Shown one piece after another: positions 16,589-24,966 of a DNA stretch of 64,000 nt. Every line of letters starts with the position of its first letter. The stretch's first letter is position 1. Source of the stretch: Desulfarculaceae bacterium (GTDB lineage: Bacteria; Desulfobacterota; Desulfarculia; Desulfarculales; Desulfarculaceae); NCBI GenBank assembly GCA_021737145.1, contig JAIPEN010000005.1:124001-188000 (forward strand), in the 5' to 3' direction. The notes beneath the pieces are model-generated. The model did not search any database, was not told the origin of the DNA, and worked only from the letters and a program-made list of their open reading frames with translations. A program made the position numbers and the translations under genes.

Positions 16589-17914
16589 TTAAAGCAGCTG
16601 GGCCCCTAGCTCCGCCACTTCGGAGCGTTCGCCCTTGACCAGGGTGACGTGGCCGCTGATCTGCTGGCTCTTCAGCTTTTCCACCAAATAGCTCAGCCCG
16701 TTGCTGGAGGCGTCCAGATAGGGGTGGTCGATCTGCTCCGGGTCGCCGGTGAACACGATCTTGGAGCCCTCGCCCACCCGGGTGATCAGGGTCTTGATCA
16801 TGTGGGGGGTGAGGTTCTGGGCCTCGTCGCACAGGATGAACTGGCGGGGGATGGAGCGGCCCCGGATGTAGGTTAGGGCCTCGATCTCCAGGATGCCCTG
16901 GGCGGTGAGGTATTCCGCCGCGCCCATGGGGGCGGCGCTCTTGCCCCGGCTGGAGGGGTAGTCCCGGAACAAATATTCCAGGTTGTCGTACAGGGGCTGC
17001 ATCCAGGGACGCAGCTTCTCTTCCTTTTCGCCGGGCAGATATCCCAGGTCCTGGCCCATGGGCACGATGGGCCGGGTGACCAGCAGGCGCTGGTACAGCT
17101 TGTTTTCCAGCACATGTTCCAGACCCGAAGCCAGGGCCAGCAGGGTCTTGCCGGTGCCCGCGGTGCCCGACAGGGTCACCACCTGCACCGCCGGGTCCAG
17201 CAGCAGCTCCAGGGCGAAGCGCTGCTCCTTGTTGCGCGGGGTGATGCCGAAGCACTCGGCCGGGGTGTGGACCAGGGGCAGCAACCGCCCCCCCAGGTGC
17301 CGCGCCAGGGCCGACTGGGAGGGGCGTCCCTGGTTGCGCATCACAAAGAACTGGTGGGGCTCGGCCGGGCCCAGTCCGTTGAGGCCCAGCAGGCCCTGAC
17401 GGTAAAAGGCGTCGATCTCCAGCCCGTCCAGCTCCACCTCGCGGATGCCGGTGTAGAGTTGGTCGTAATTGACCTTGTCGTTGAGGAAGTCCTCTGAAGG
17501 CACCCCCAGCACGTCGGCCTTGACCCTGAGGTTCAGATCCTTGGTGACCAGGACCACCGGGGACTCTTGCTCCTGTTTGAGCCCCCAGGCCACGTTGAGG
17601 ATGCGGTTGTCGGCCTTGTCCAGGCACAACACCCCCGGAAATCCGTTGCCCGAGCTGCTGTGGTTCAGCTCGATGCGCACGCGGCCTCCCTTGCCGCTGT
17701 CCACGCCCTGGGCCAGGGGTCCCAGGCGGCGCAGGCGGTCCAGCTCCCGCGAAACCTGGCGCGCGTTGCGCCCGATCTCGTCCTGCCGCTTTTTCTGGTC
17801 GTCGATCTCCTCGATCACGGCCAAAGGCAGCACCACGTTGTTTTCCTGAAATGCGAAGAGGCTGGAAGGATTGTGTAAAAGCACGTTGGTGTCGAGCACG
17901 TAGGTTTTGCTCAT
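16589..17914 (-). CDS. PIN domain-PhoH family ATPase
   Basis: 441 residues. The N-terminal PIN nuclease-like domain (about 1-150) shows YVLDTNVLLHNP, VLPLAVIEEID and VVLVTKDLNLRVKAD with the usual acidic residues. The C-terminal PhoH P-loop ATPase has Walker A SGTAGTGKT near 248 and Walker B FILCDEAQNLTP near 360, followed by the sensor GDPEQID. PIN-PhoH proteins (YlaK/PhoH2 type) are RNA helicase/RNases linked to stress and toxin-antitoxin-like systems. The ATG is supported by GGAGGTG upstream. It is transcribed alone, convergent with mgtE. Confidence 0.95.
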   Translation of the reverse strand: MSKTYVLDTNVLLHNPSSLFAFQENNVVLPLAVIEEIDDQKKRQDEIGRNARQVSRELDRLRRLGPLAQGVDSGKGGRVRIELNHSSSGNGFPGVLCLDKADNRILNVAWGLKQEQESPVVLVTKDLNLRVKADVLGVPSEDFLNDKVNYDQLYTGIREVELDGLEIDAFYRQGLLGLNGLGPAEPHQFFVMRNQGRPSQSALARHLGGRLLPLVHTPAECFGITPRNKEQRFALELLLDPAVQVVTLSGTAGTGKTLLALASGLEHVLENKLYQRLLVTRPIVPMGQDLGYLPGEKEEKLRPWMQPLYDNLEYLFRDYPSSRGKSAAPMGAAEYLTAQGILEIEALTYIRGRSIPRQFILCDEAQNLTPHMIKTLITRVGEGSKIVFTGDPEQIDHPYLDASSNGLSYLVEKLKSQQISGHVTLVKGERSEVAELGAQLL

Positions 17915-18142
17915 TTGGGGCGCGCACCTCCATATAGGGTAGAAGTGACCAGCCGCATACAGTATATAGTGGTTCCCTTGTGAATTCCAAGCACTACTAG
18001 CGTTGTAACCTGATTTTCATGAAAGGCCCCGGATGGGCCCCGCGGAGCGAGTTCCCTTGGCAAGCGGCCCCGCAACCCCTAGAATTGACCCATAATACAC
18101 ACCAAACTCCGCCGGAACAGGGCAGGAGAGGATATACAAAAG

Positions 18143-20050
18143 ATGCGCAACACCTATTGGCCCGACGCTTATCAAAATAAGAAACGCACCGCTGCCCAGG
18201 CCATCGCCCAGATCAAGCGGGGCCAGCGGGTGTTCGTGGGCTCCTCCTGCGGGGAGCCCCAGACCCTGGTCAAGGAAATGGCCGCCCAGTCCTGCAACTT
18301 CTCGGACGTGGAGGTGGTGCGGGTGCTGAGCCTGGAGACCGCCCCCCTGACCATCATCGCCGACGAGACCGCCTGCCGCAGCCTGAACGTGCGCTCCTTT
18401 TACCTGGGCTCGGCCAAGCCCCGTCATCTCTCGCGGGGCAAGCGCTTCATGACCCCCATCAACCTCTCGGCCGTGCCCCGGCTGTTCAAGAGCGGCCAGT
18501 TGCCGGTGCACGTGGCCCTGATCCAGGTGAGCGAACCGGACGATTTCGGCTGGGTGAGCCTGGGGGTGAGCGTGGACGTGACCCTGTCCGCCGCCCAGTC
18601 GGCCGACCTGGTCATCGCCCAGGTGAACCCGGCCATGCCCCGGGTCTTGGGGCGCAGCTTCATGCACCTTAACGACATCGACCTGGTGGTGGAGGCCGAG
18701 GAGCCCCTGCTCACCGTGGGCGGCCCCCCGGAGTTCGAGCCGGCCCGGCTCATCGCCAAGAACGTGGCCCGGCTCATCGAGGACGGCTCCACCATGCAGA
18801 TGAGCCTGGGCGCCGCCCCCCACGCCACCATGGACGCCCTGCGCGACAAGAACGACCTGGGGGTGCACACCCAGTTCCTCACCGACGGCATCCTCAACCT
18901 GTTCAGCCAAGGGGTTATCACCAACCGCAAGAAGGGCTTCAACGAAGGCAAGCTGGTGGCCTCCGGGGCCATGGGCTCGGAGGGGCTCTACGAGTTCTTG
19001 AACGACAACCCGGGCATCGAGTTTCACCCCAGCGACTATGTCAACGACCCGGCCATCATCTCCCGCCACAACAAGATGGTGGCCCTGAACGTGGTGATGG
19101 CCATGGACCTCACCGGCCAGGCCGCGGCCGACGCCCTGCCCTACAACCACTACACCGGGGTCAGCGGCATGATGGACTTCGTGCGCGGGGCCAGCGCCTC
19201 GCCGGGCGGCAAGTCCATCCTCATGCTGCCCTCCACCACCCTGGACGGCAAATCCAGCCGCATCGTGCCCCAACTGGAGAACCTGGCCGTGGTGGTGCCC
19301 CGGGGCGACGTGCAGTACGTGGTCACCGAGTACGGGGTGGTGAACCTGTTCGGCAAAAGCCTGCAGGAGCGGTCCATCGCCATGATCTCCATCGCCCACC
19401 CCGACTTCCGCGACGAGCTGTTCGTCAAGGCCAAGGAGCTGGGCCTGCTGGGCAGCGAGCGCACCCTGGCCGAGAGCATCAAGAGCGTCTACCCGCTGTC
19501 CGTGGAGGAGACCAAGGTCATCGACGGCCAGGAGGTGTTGTTCCGGCCCGCCCGCCCCACCGACGAGCGCCAGATACAGGAGCACTTCTACAACCTGGAC
19601 CGCGACGACGTGATGCGCCGCTTTTTGCACGAGCGGGTCAGCTTCGCCCGCCAGGACATGGCCGATATGTTCCAGGTGGACTACATCCGCGACATGACCC
19701 TGGTGGCCGTGGTGGGCGAGCCGGGCTTCGAGAAGGTCATCGCGGTGGCCAACTACTTCCTGGAGCCGGCCAGCAACATGGCCGAGGTGGCCTTTTCGGT
19801 GGCCCGGTCGTGGCAGCAAAAGGGCGTGTCCAGCATTCTCATGCAAAAGCTCACCCAAACCGCCCGCGAGCACGGCATCAGCGGCCTGTTGGCCTACACC
19901 CACCCGGCCAACCGGGGCATGATCGCCCTGTTCAAGAAGCTGCCCTATAAGGTCAAGAGCGGCTATGACGGCGGAGTGCTGAGCCTGAGCGCCCGTTTCG
20001 ACGAGCCTGCCCCCGCCGCCCAACGCCAGGCTCCCCCGCCCCAAAGCTAG
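18143..20050 (+). CDS. Acetyl-CoA hydrolase/transferase-like domain fused to a PatZ-like GNAT acetyltransferase
   Basis: 635 residues. Residues 1-455 are a family I CoA-transferase (4-hydroxybutyrate/acetyl-CoA transferase type): GSSCGEPQTL, DDFGWVSLGVSVD, SGVSGMMDFVRGA and TEYGVVNLFG. The block that carries the catalytic Glu in this family (GIHTEMxSDG) reads GVHTQFLTDG here, so the nucleophile position is Q244 (codon CAG, 18872-18874). Residues about 466-615 are a GNAT domain with acetyl-CoA loop QQKGVS and HPANRGMIALFKKLPY, very close to the NRGMVALARKLGF block of the protein acetyltransferase PatZ. The gene opens a plus-strand acetate cluster. Inference: an acyl-CoA-sensing pseudo-transferase controlling lysine acetylation. 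Confidence 0.93.
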   Translation: MRNTYWPDAYQNKKRTAAQAIAQIKRGQRVFVGSSCGEPQTLVKEMAAQSCNFSDVEVVRVLSLETAPLTIIADETACRSLNVRSFYLGSAKPRHLSRGKRFMTPINLSAVPRLFKSGQLPVHVALIQVSEPDDFGWVSLGVSVDVTLSAAQSADLVIAQVNPAMPRVLGRSFMHLNDIDLVVEAEEPLLTVGGPPEFEPARLIAKNVARLIEDGSTMQMSLGAAPHATMDALRDKNDLGVHTQFLTDGILNLFSQGVITNRKKGFNEGKLVASGAMGSEGLYEFLNDNPGIEFHPSDYVNDPAIISRHNKMVALNVVMAMDLTGQAAADALPYNHYTGVSGMMDFVRGASASPGGKSILMLPSTTLDGKSSRIVPQLENLAVVVPRGDVQYVVTEYGVVNLFGKSLQERSIAMISIAHPDFRDELFVKAKELGLLGSERTLAESIKSVYPLSVEETKVIDGQEVLFRPARPTDERQIQEHFYNLDRDDVMRRFLHERVSFARQDMADMFQVDYIRDMTLVAVVGEPGFEKVIAVANYFLEPASNMAEVAFSVARSWQQKGVSSILMQKLTQTAREHGISGLLAYTHPANRGMIALFKKLPYKVKSGYDGGVLSLSARFDEPAPAAQRQAPPPQS

Positions 20051-20195
20051 CCCGCATATTTCATGCAGGCCGTGGGTCCGGCTACGCCGGCCGGCGCCAT
20101 ACGTTGTTGCCGGCGGCTGGCTGTGCCGGGCCAAGCCACACGAATGCAGGCTCGTTGTTCAAAGCCACCGAGCATTCATAAAACATGCGGGCTAG
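20047..20195. repeat. Repeat remnant E with 11-bp terminal inverted repeats
   Basis: The gap is bounded by CTAGCCCGCAT (20047-20057, overlapping the stop of the upstream gene) and its perfect inverse ATGCGGGCTAG (20185-20195). Inside, GCCGGCGGCTGGCTGTGCC (20109-20127) is the inverse of the left end of copies A-C, but the rest of the 118-bp module is absent or scrambled. The left flank CATATTTCATG is shared with the element at 12121. I read it as a rearranged or deleted member of the same family. Confidence 0.5.
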
Positions 20196-20292
20196 GCGGT
20201 TCACGGCAAGGGGGCAAATTTGCTACAATCTCGCTGGGTATTTCGTGGGAGGGATATTTGAACCCAGCCAGACAACCGGCCGGAGTGCGTCC

Positions 20293-20526
20293 GTGAGCCG
20301 GCCGCAACACGTATTGGGCACCTCCGCCTTCGCGGTGCTGGTCTTCGTGATCAGCCTGGTGCTGTTCCACTGGCCCTTCCTGGCCGACGACGGCCACTGG
20401 ACCCCGCCCCAGCTCTATCTCACCATGTTCGCGGCCTGGGCACTGGTCATCCTGCTGGTGTTCCTCTTCTCCTGGTTCCTGCCCCCGGCCAGCGCCGACG
20501 AAGACGACGAACCGGATTCGGGATAG
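20293..20526 (+). CDS. Small two-helix membrane protein upstream of the SSS-kinase
   Basis: 77 residues with two hydrophobic segments (about 9-27 and 43-64) and an acidic C-terminus (ADEDDEPDSG). I do not recognise a family. GTG at 20293 is chosen because CGGAG lies about 7 nt upstream; the open frame extends upstream without coding character. It ends 6 nt before the CrbS-like gene and is surely co-transcribed. By analogy with the DUF4212 small subunit encoded before the second SSS protein, it may be an accessory subunit of the SSS-kinase; this is an inference from position only. Confidence 0.7.
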   Translation: MSRPQHVLGTSAFAVLVFVISLVLFHWPFLADDGHWTPPQLYLTMFAAWALVILLVFLFSWFLPPASADEDDEPDSG

Positions 20527-20532
20527 GCCGCG

Positions 20533-23500
20533 ATGTTTGAAAGCCTCACGGTCATCACCGTCTTCTGCGTGTACATGGGCATGATCTTCGCCCTGGCGGT
20601 GTGGGCCGAGCGCCGCCAGGCCGCGGGCAAGAGCGTGGTCAACAACCCGCTGATCTACGCCCTGTCGCTCAGCGTCTATTGCACCACCTGGACCTATTAC
20701 GGCTCGGTGGGCTACGCGGCCAACAGCGGCCTGCTGTTTTTGACCATCTACCTGGGCCCCACCATGGTGGTGATGTTCTGGTGGGGGCTGCTGCGCAAGC
20801 TGGTGCGCATCAAGACCACCCACCACATCACCTCCATCGCCGACTTCATCGGGGCGCGCTACGAGAAATCAGTGCCCCTGGCCGCCCTGGCCACCGTCAT
20901 CGCCCTGGTGGGCACCATGCCCTACATCGCCCTACAGCTAAAGGCGGTGCTCATAACCTTTGACATGATCACCCAGGACACCGGCGTGGCCAGCGCCTTC
21001 ATCGGCTCCCACGTGGGGCCCATCGTGCTGGTGCTTATGGTGGTGTTCACCATCATCTTCGGGGTGCGCCGCCTGGACCCCACCGAACGCCACGAGGGCA
21101 TCGTCATGGCCGTGGCCGCCGAGGGCCTGGTCAAGCTGGTGCTGTTCATGGCCGCGGGCATCTTCGTGGTCTACGTGCTCTACGACGGGTTCGGCGACAT
21201 CTTCAGCCGCTACTCCGCGCTCAGCGAAAACCTGCCCGGCTTGAGCATGCGCTCGCGCACCACCAACTTCCTCACCTGGACCAGCTACCTGGTGCTCTCG
21301 GCCAGCGCGGTGATGTTTTTGCCCCGCCAGTTCCACATCGCGGTGGTGGAAAACCAGAACGAGGACCACATCAAAAAGGCCATGTGGCTCTTCCCGCTGT
21401 ACATGTTTTTGATAAACCTGTTCGTGTACCCCATCGCCCTGGCCGGGCTTTTGGACGGCCTTCCCCTGGCCTCGGCCGACACCTACGTGTTGCAGCTTCC
21501 CCTCAAGAGCGGCCACCACCTGCTCACCCTGCTGGTGTTTTTGGGCGGCTTTTCCGCGGCCACCTCCATGGTGCTCATCACCTCCATGACCATGGCCACC
21601 ATGATCTCCAACCACCTGCTGTTGCCCCTGGTGGACTGGATTCCGGCCCTGGGCTTTATCGAGCGCCATTTGCTCAAGTCCCGCTGGCTGGCGGTGACCT
21701 GCTTCATCCTCATGGGCTACTGGTTCGAGCGCCTGGTGGGGGGCGAGGTCATGCTGGTGAACATCGGCATAATCTCCTTTGCCGCCGTGCTCCAGTTCGC
21801 CCCGGCCATCGTGGGAGGCATCTTCTGGCGACAGGCCAACTCCCGGGGCGCGATGCTGGGGCTGAGCGCGGGCTTCTTGGTGTGGGCCTACACCATGCTG
21901 GTGCCCGCCCTGGTCACCGGCGGCTGGTTCTCACCCAACCTGCTCAACCATGGCCCCCTGGGCGTGGACTTCCTCCGGCCCGAGCGCCTGTTCGGGGTGC
22001 GGGGCATGGACTCGGTGAGCCACAGCGTGTTCTGGAGCCTATTGGCCAACGTGGTGGCCTACATCCTGGGCTCGCTCACCCGGCGGCCGGACCAGCAGGC
22101 CCAGCGCGACGCGGAGAGCTTTGTGCACGCCCTGACCGACGAAGGCATGCTCAGCCGGGGGGGCCGCCACGAGGCCTATATCAGCCTGCCCGAAAAGCGG
22201 CGGCGCATCGAAGTGCTCCTGCTGCGCTACTTCGAGCCGGCCGGCGCGGCGGCCATCACCGAAAAATGCCTGCGCGAGACCCAGTTGGAGGACCGCGAGC
22301 GCATCTCCATCACCGAGCTGGCCGACCTGTACAACGAGGTGGAAAAGAACCTGGCCGGCGTGGTGGGCACCGCGGGCGCGCACCGCGCCCTGATGTCGGC
22401 CGGAGTGTTCACCCCCCGCGAGAGCCAGGAACTCAGCGAGGTCTATGGCGAGATCCTGGCCGGCCTCAGGGCCCGGCCCGAGGACCTGAAGCGGCGCATC
22501 AACTATCTGCAGGAGCGCCAGCAGCTCACCAACCAGCACGCCGAGGAGCTGGAGGAAAAGGTGGTGGAGTTGCAGAACCAGATCATCCGGCGCAAGATGG
22601 CCGAGCAGCAGGTGCGCGAGAGCGAGGAGCGCTACCGCACGGCCATCGAGTATTCCAACGACGGGGTGGTGCTGATCAAGGACAACCTCCTGTGGTACGT
22701 GAACCGCAAGTTCGCCGAGATGTTCGGCTACAACTCCCGGCGGGAGATCGTGGGCCGGGCCCTGGACACCATTGTGCACCCGGAGGACCGCGAGCGGGTG
22801 GTGACCATAAGCGCCCTGCGCCGCCAGGGCCGTCCGGTGCCCAGCCGCTACGACTTCAAGGGCCTGAAGAAAGACGGCAGCTCCCTGTTCATCGCGGTCA
22901 GCGCCACCATAGTCTCCTACAAGGGCCGCACCGTGAACCTGGTGTATCTGCGCGACGTGACCGAACGCCGCCGCCACGAGGACGAGATACGCCAGCTTTC
23001 GCGCCGCCTGATCCAAGGGGCCGAGGACGAGCGCAAGCGCCTGTCCGCCGACCTGCACGACGAGTTCGGCCAGTCGCTGACCGCCCTGCACCTGGGGGTG
23101 CGCTCCCTGGAGAGCTCTTTGCCCACGGACCTGATTTTGCAGCAGGCCCGCTGCGAACAGCTTATCTCGCTCATTGAGGACCTGGCTGAAAACGTGCGCA
23201 AAATCTCCAGCGACCTGCGCCCGGACATGCTCGATCACCTGGGCCTGATCCCCACCCTGGAGTGGTACGCCGAGGAACTTCGGCAGCGGGCGCCCGGCCT
23301 GGAGGTGGAGTTCAAGGCGGTGGGATTCAAAAGAAGGCTTGACCCCAAGGTTGAGATCGTCTTGTATCGAATAATGCAGGAGGCTCTGAACAATGTGGTC
23401 AAGCACGCCGGGGCCGGAAAAGTCAGCATCCGTCTGACCTACTCCCATCCCACGGCCATCATGGTTATCAGCGACGACGGCCGGGGCATTGATCTTACAA

Positions 23501-23682
23501 GCGATGACCCGGCCCGGGAACTTTCCTCGGGCATCGGCCTGATAAGCATGCGCGAGCGGGTGGCGTCGGTGGGGGGAACCATCGACATCCGCTCCGAACC
23601 GGGCAAGGGCACCAGCATTCGGGTGGCCCTGCCCGACCAGCCGCCGCCGGACGCCGAAACCCTTATCGAGGCCAACGCCTAG
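20533..23682 (+). CDS. crbS: Sodium/solute symporter-sensor histidine kinase fusion (CrbS/CbrA-like)
   Basis: 1049 residues. About 1-510 are an SSS-family transporter with roughly 13 helices (IYALSLSVYCTTWTYYGSVGYAANSG). A coiled coil (about 640-695) is followed by PAS (about 695-810) and a HisKA_3 dimerisation domain with H842 in ADLHDEFGQSLTAL. The HATPase follows, with N-box QEALNNVVKHA and DDGRGIDL. The HisKA_3 type matches NarL/LuxR response regulators, one of which follows 14 nt downstream. In Vibrio, Shewanella and Pseudomonas the related CrbS/CrbR pair turns on acs during the acetate switch. Here the pair lies between acetate-type genes, so the same role is likely; whether the SSS part transports or only senses is unknown. 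Confidence 0.92.
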   Translation: MFESLTVITVFCVYMGMIFALAVWAERRQAAGKSVVNNPLIYALSLSVYCTTWTYYGSVGYAANSGLLFLTIYLGPTMVVMFWWGLLRKLVRIKTTHHITSIADFIGARYEKSVPLAALATVIALVGTMPYIALQLKAVLITFDMITQDTGVASAFIGSHVGPIVLVLMVVFTIIFGVRRLDPTERHEGIVMAVAAEGLVKLVLFMAAGIFVVYVLYDGFGDIFSRYSALSENLPGLSMRSRTTNFLTWTSYLVLSASAVMFLPRQFHIAVVENQNEDHIKKAMWLFPLYMFLINLFVYPIALAGLLDGLPLASADTYVLQLPLKSGHHLLTLLVFLGGFSAATSMVLITSMTMATMISNHLLLPLVDWIPALGFIERHLLKSRWLAVTCFILMGYWFERLVGGEVMLVNIGIISFAAVLQFAPAIVGGIFWRQANSRGAMLGLSAGFLVWAYTMLVPALVTGGWFSPNLLNHGPLGVDFLRPERLFGVRGMDSVSHSVFWSLLANVVAYILGSLTRRPDQQAQRDAESFVHALTDEGMLSRGGRHEAYISLPEKRRRIEVLLLRYFEPAGAAAITEKCLRETQLEDRERISITELADLYNEVEKNLAGVVGTAGAHRALMSAGVFTPRESQELSEVYGEILAGLRARPEDLKRRINYLQERQQLTNQHAEELEEKVVELQNQIIRRKMAEQQVRESEERYRTAIEYSNDGVVLIKDNLLWYVNRKFAEMFGYNSRREIVGRALDTIVHPEDRERVVTISALRRQGRPVPSRYDFKGLKKDGSSLFIAVSATIVSYKGRTVNLVYLRDVTERRRHEDEIRQLSRRLIQGAEDERKRLSADLHDEFGQSLTALHLGVRSLESSLPTDLILQQARCEQLISLIEDLAENVRKISSDLRPDMLDHLGLIPTLEWYAEELRQRAPGLEVEFKAVGFKRRLDPKVEIVLYRIMQEALNNVVKHAGAGKVSIRLTYSHPTAIMVISDDGRGIDLTSDDPARELSSGIGLISMRERVASVGGTIDIRSEPGKGTSIRVALPDQPPPDAETLIEANA

Positions 23683-23696
23683 GCAAGGAGATCACT

Positions 23697-24371
23697 TTGG
23701 CCGACAAGCGGATCAAGGTTTTTATCGCCGACGACCACGCCATCGTGCGCGAGGGCATCCGTCAGTTGGTGGGGGCCCAGCAGGACATGGAGGTGGTGGG
23801 CGAGGCCGGCGACGGGCTGGAGGCCCTGGAAGCGGCCAAGACCCTCCGGCCGGACGTGATGCTTCTGGACATCGCCATGCCCGGGGTCAGCGGCCTGGAG
23901 GCGGTGAGCCTGATCAAGGACGCGGTGCCCGGCTGCCAGGTGGTGGTGCTGACCATGCACAGCAAAGACACCTTCGTGCACCGGGTGCTCGACAGCGGAG
24001 CCCTGGGCTACGTGCTCAAGGCCTCGCCCACCGAGGACGTGATCAAGGCCATCCACGCGGCCCGCCAGGGCGAGTATTTCCTGAGCTCCAAGATAAAGGC
24101 CGAGGTGGTCAACGCCTACCTGGACAGCCGCAAGCAGGCCCCGGCGGTCAAGGGATACGACCTGCTCTCCGAGCGGGAGCAGCAGGTGTTCCGCCTGGTG
24201 GCGGAGGGCAATTCCACCAACCAAATCGCCGACGTGCTCTGCGTCAGCCCCAAGACGGTGGAAAAGCACCGCACCAATATTATGAAAAAATTGGGCCTCA
24301 AGGACCGCCTGGAATTGGTCAAGATGGCCATACGTATCGGCATCCTCGATCCGCAGCTTTGGGACAACTAA
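23697..24371 (+). CDS. crbR: LuxR/NarL-type response regulator (CrbR-like)
   Basis: 224 residues. The receiver domain has FIADDHAIV, phospho-acceptor D58 in LLDIAMPG, and conserved T and K in VVLTMHSKD and YVLKASPTED. The C-terminal LuxR helix-turn-helix is LSEREQQVFRLVAEGNSTNQIADVLCVSPKTVEKHRTNIMKKLG. The start is TTG at 23697, supported by AAGGAG 6 nt upstream. It is encoded directly after its presumed HisKA_3 kinase partner. Likely targets are the acs and symporter promoters in this island; no binding site is identified. Confidence 0.93.
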   Translation: MADKRIKVFIADDHAIVREGIRQLVGAQQDMEVVGEAGDGLEALEAAKTLRPDVMLLDIAMPGVSGLEAVSLIKDAVPGCQVVVLTMHSKDTFVHRVLDSGALGYVLKASPTEDVIKAIHAARQGEYFLSSKIKAEVVNAYLDSRKQAPAVKGYDLLSEREQQVFRLVAEGNSTNQIADVLCVSPKTVEKHRTNIMKKLGLKDRLELVKMAIRIGILDPQLWDN

Positions 24372-24703
24372 GTGAAATTCCCCACAATCCCCCCACCCCC
24401 CGAGCTTGTGAAAAAGTAGGGGCATTCCCCGCCTAATTACGGGTTTCCCCCCATGGCCCCGAATGAGGTGCATTTCCTAGAGTATTGCCAGGGAAGCTGG
24501 CCTTGTATCCATTTTGCGGCCATCTTCGGCATGGAAGGTTGACCAGACGGTCTCTTCCGGCCACGGCGGGCTCTTTTAACGGCGGGTCCCCAAATAGCCG
24601 CTTCCCCAATACCCACCGCCGCCGAGCCCACCGACCAGGCCCGCAAGGCCGGCGGATCCCACTGAGCAGCGTAATTCAAGCTCTCGGGAAAGGAGGGTGT
24701 TAG
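24372..24703. other. 332-bp non-coding gap before the symporter genes
   Basis: No credible gene is visible. It holds a C-rich run (about 24380-24402), a small hairpin GGGG-catt-CCCC (24419-24430) and a possible larger stem CCGCCG/CGGCGG (about 24617-24655) shortly before the DUF4212 start. It probably carries the promoter of the DUF4212-symporter pair and is the natural place for CrbR binding; I could not assign -35/-10 boxes. Confidence 0.4.
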
Positions 24704-24955
24704 GTGGAAAAAAGCCGTGAAGAGTACTGGCGCAAAAACCTACGCATAATGGCGTGGTTGCTTGCGGTATGGGCCTTCGTGTCCTACGGGTTGGGGATCA
24801 TCCTCGTCAACCCGCTCAACCACATTCACTTGGGCGGGTTCCCCCTGGGATTTTGGTTCGCCCAACAGGGTTCCATCTACGTATTCGTGCTGCTCATCCT
24901 TGTTTACTGCAAGTTGATGCGCAAGCTTGACCGCGAATACGACGTGGACGAGTAG
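24704..24955 (+). CDS. DUF4212 sodium/substrate symporter small subunit
   Basis: 83 residues with two membrane helices (about 13-35 and 49-66). The pattern YWRKNLRIMAWLLAVWAFVSYG, then GGFPLGFWFAQQGSIYVFVLLI, is diagnostic of the DUF4212 small subunit that precedes VC_2705-type SSS symporters. GTG at 24704 follows AGGAGG by 7 nt. The symporter gene starts 11 nt later. It probably stabilises or assists the large subunit in the inner membrane. Confidence 0.93.
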   Translation: MEKSREEYWRKNLRIMAWLLAVWAFVSYGLGIILVNPLNHIHLGGFPLGFWFAQQGSIYVFVLLILVYCKLMRKLDREYDVDE

Positions 24956-24966
24956 GGGGTGAACTA

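Noticed and set aside
18075..18100. A TTGACC/CATAAT promoter pair before the CoA-transferase/GNAT gene
   Set aside because: The two boxes are only a few bases apart, so they cannot be one -35/-10 pair.
18017..20134. A 705-codon open frame on the minus strand opposite the CoA-transferase/GNAT gene
   Set aside because: Its product is a His/Gly/Val/Gln-rich string with no family features. The plus-strand protein is clearly real; the frame is a by-product of high GC content.
24490..24520. A sigma-54 promoter before the DUF4212 gene (TGGCC...TTTTGCGG)
   Set aside because: GG and GC are about 15 nt apart instead of the required 10.
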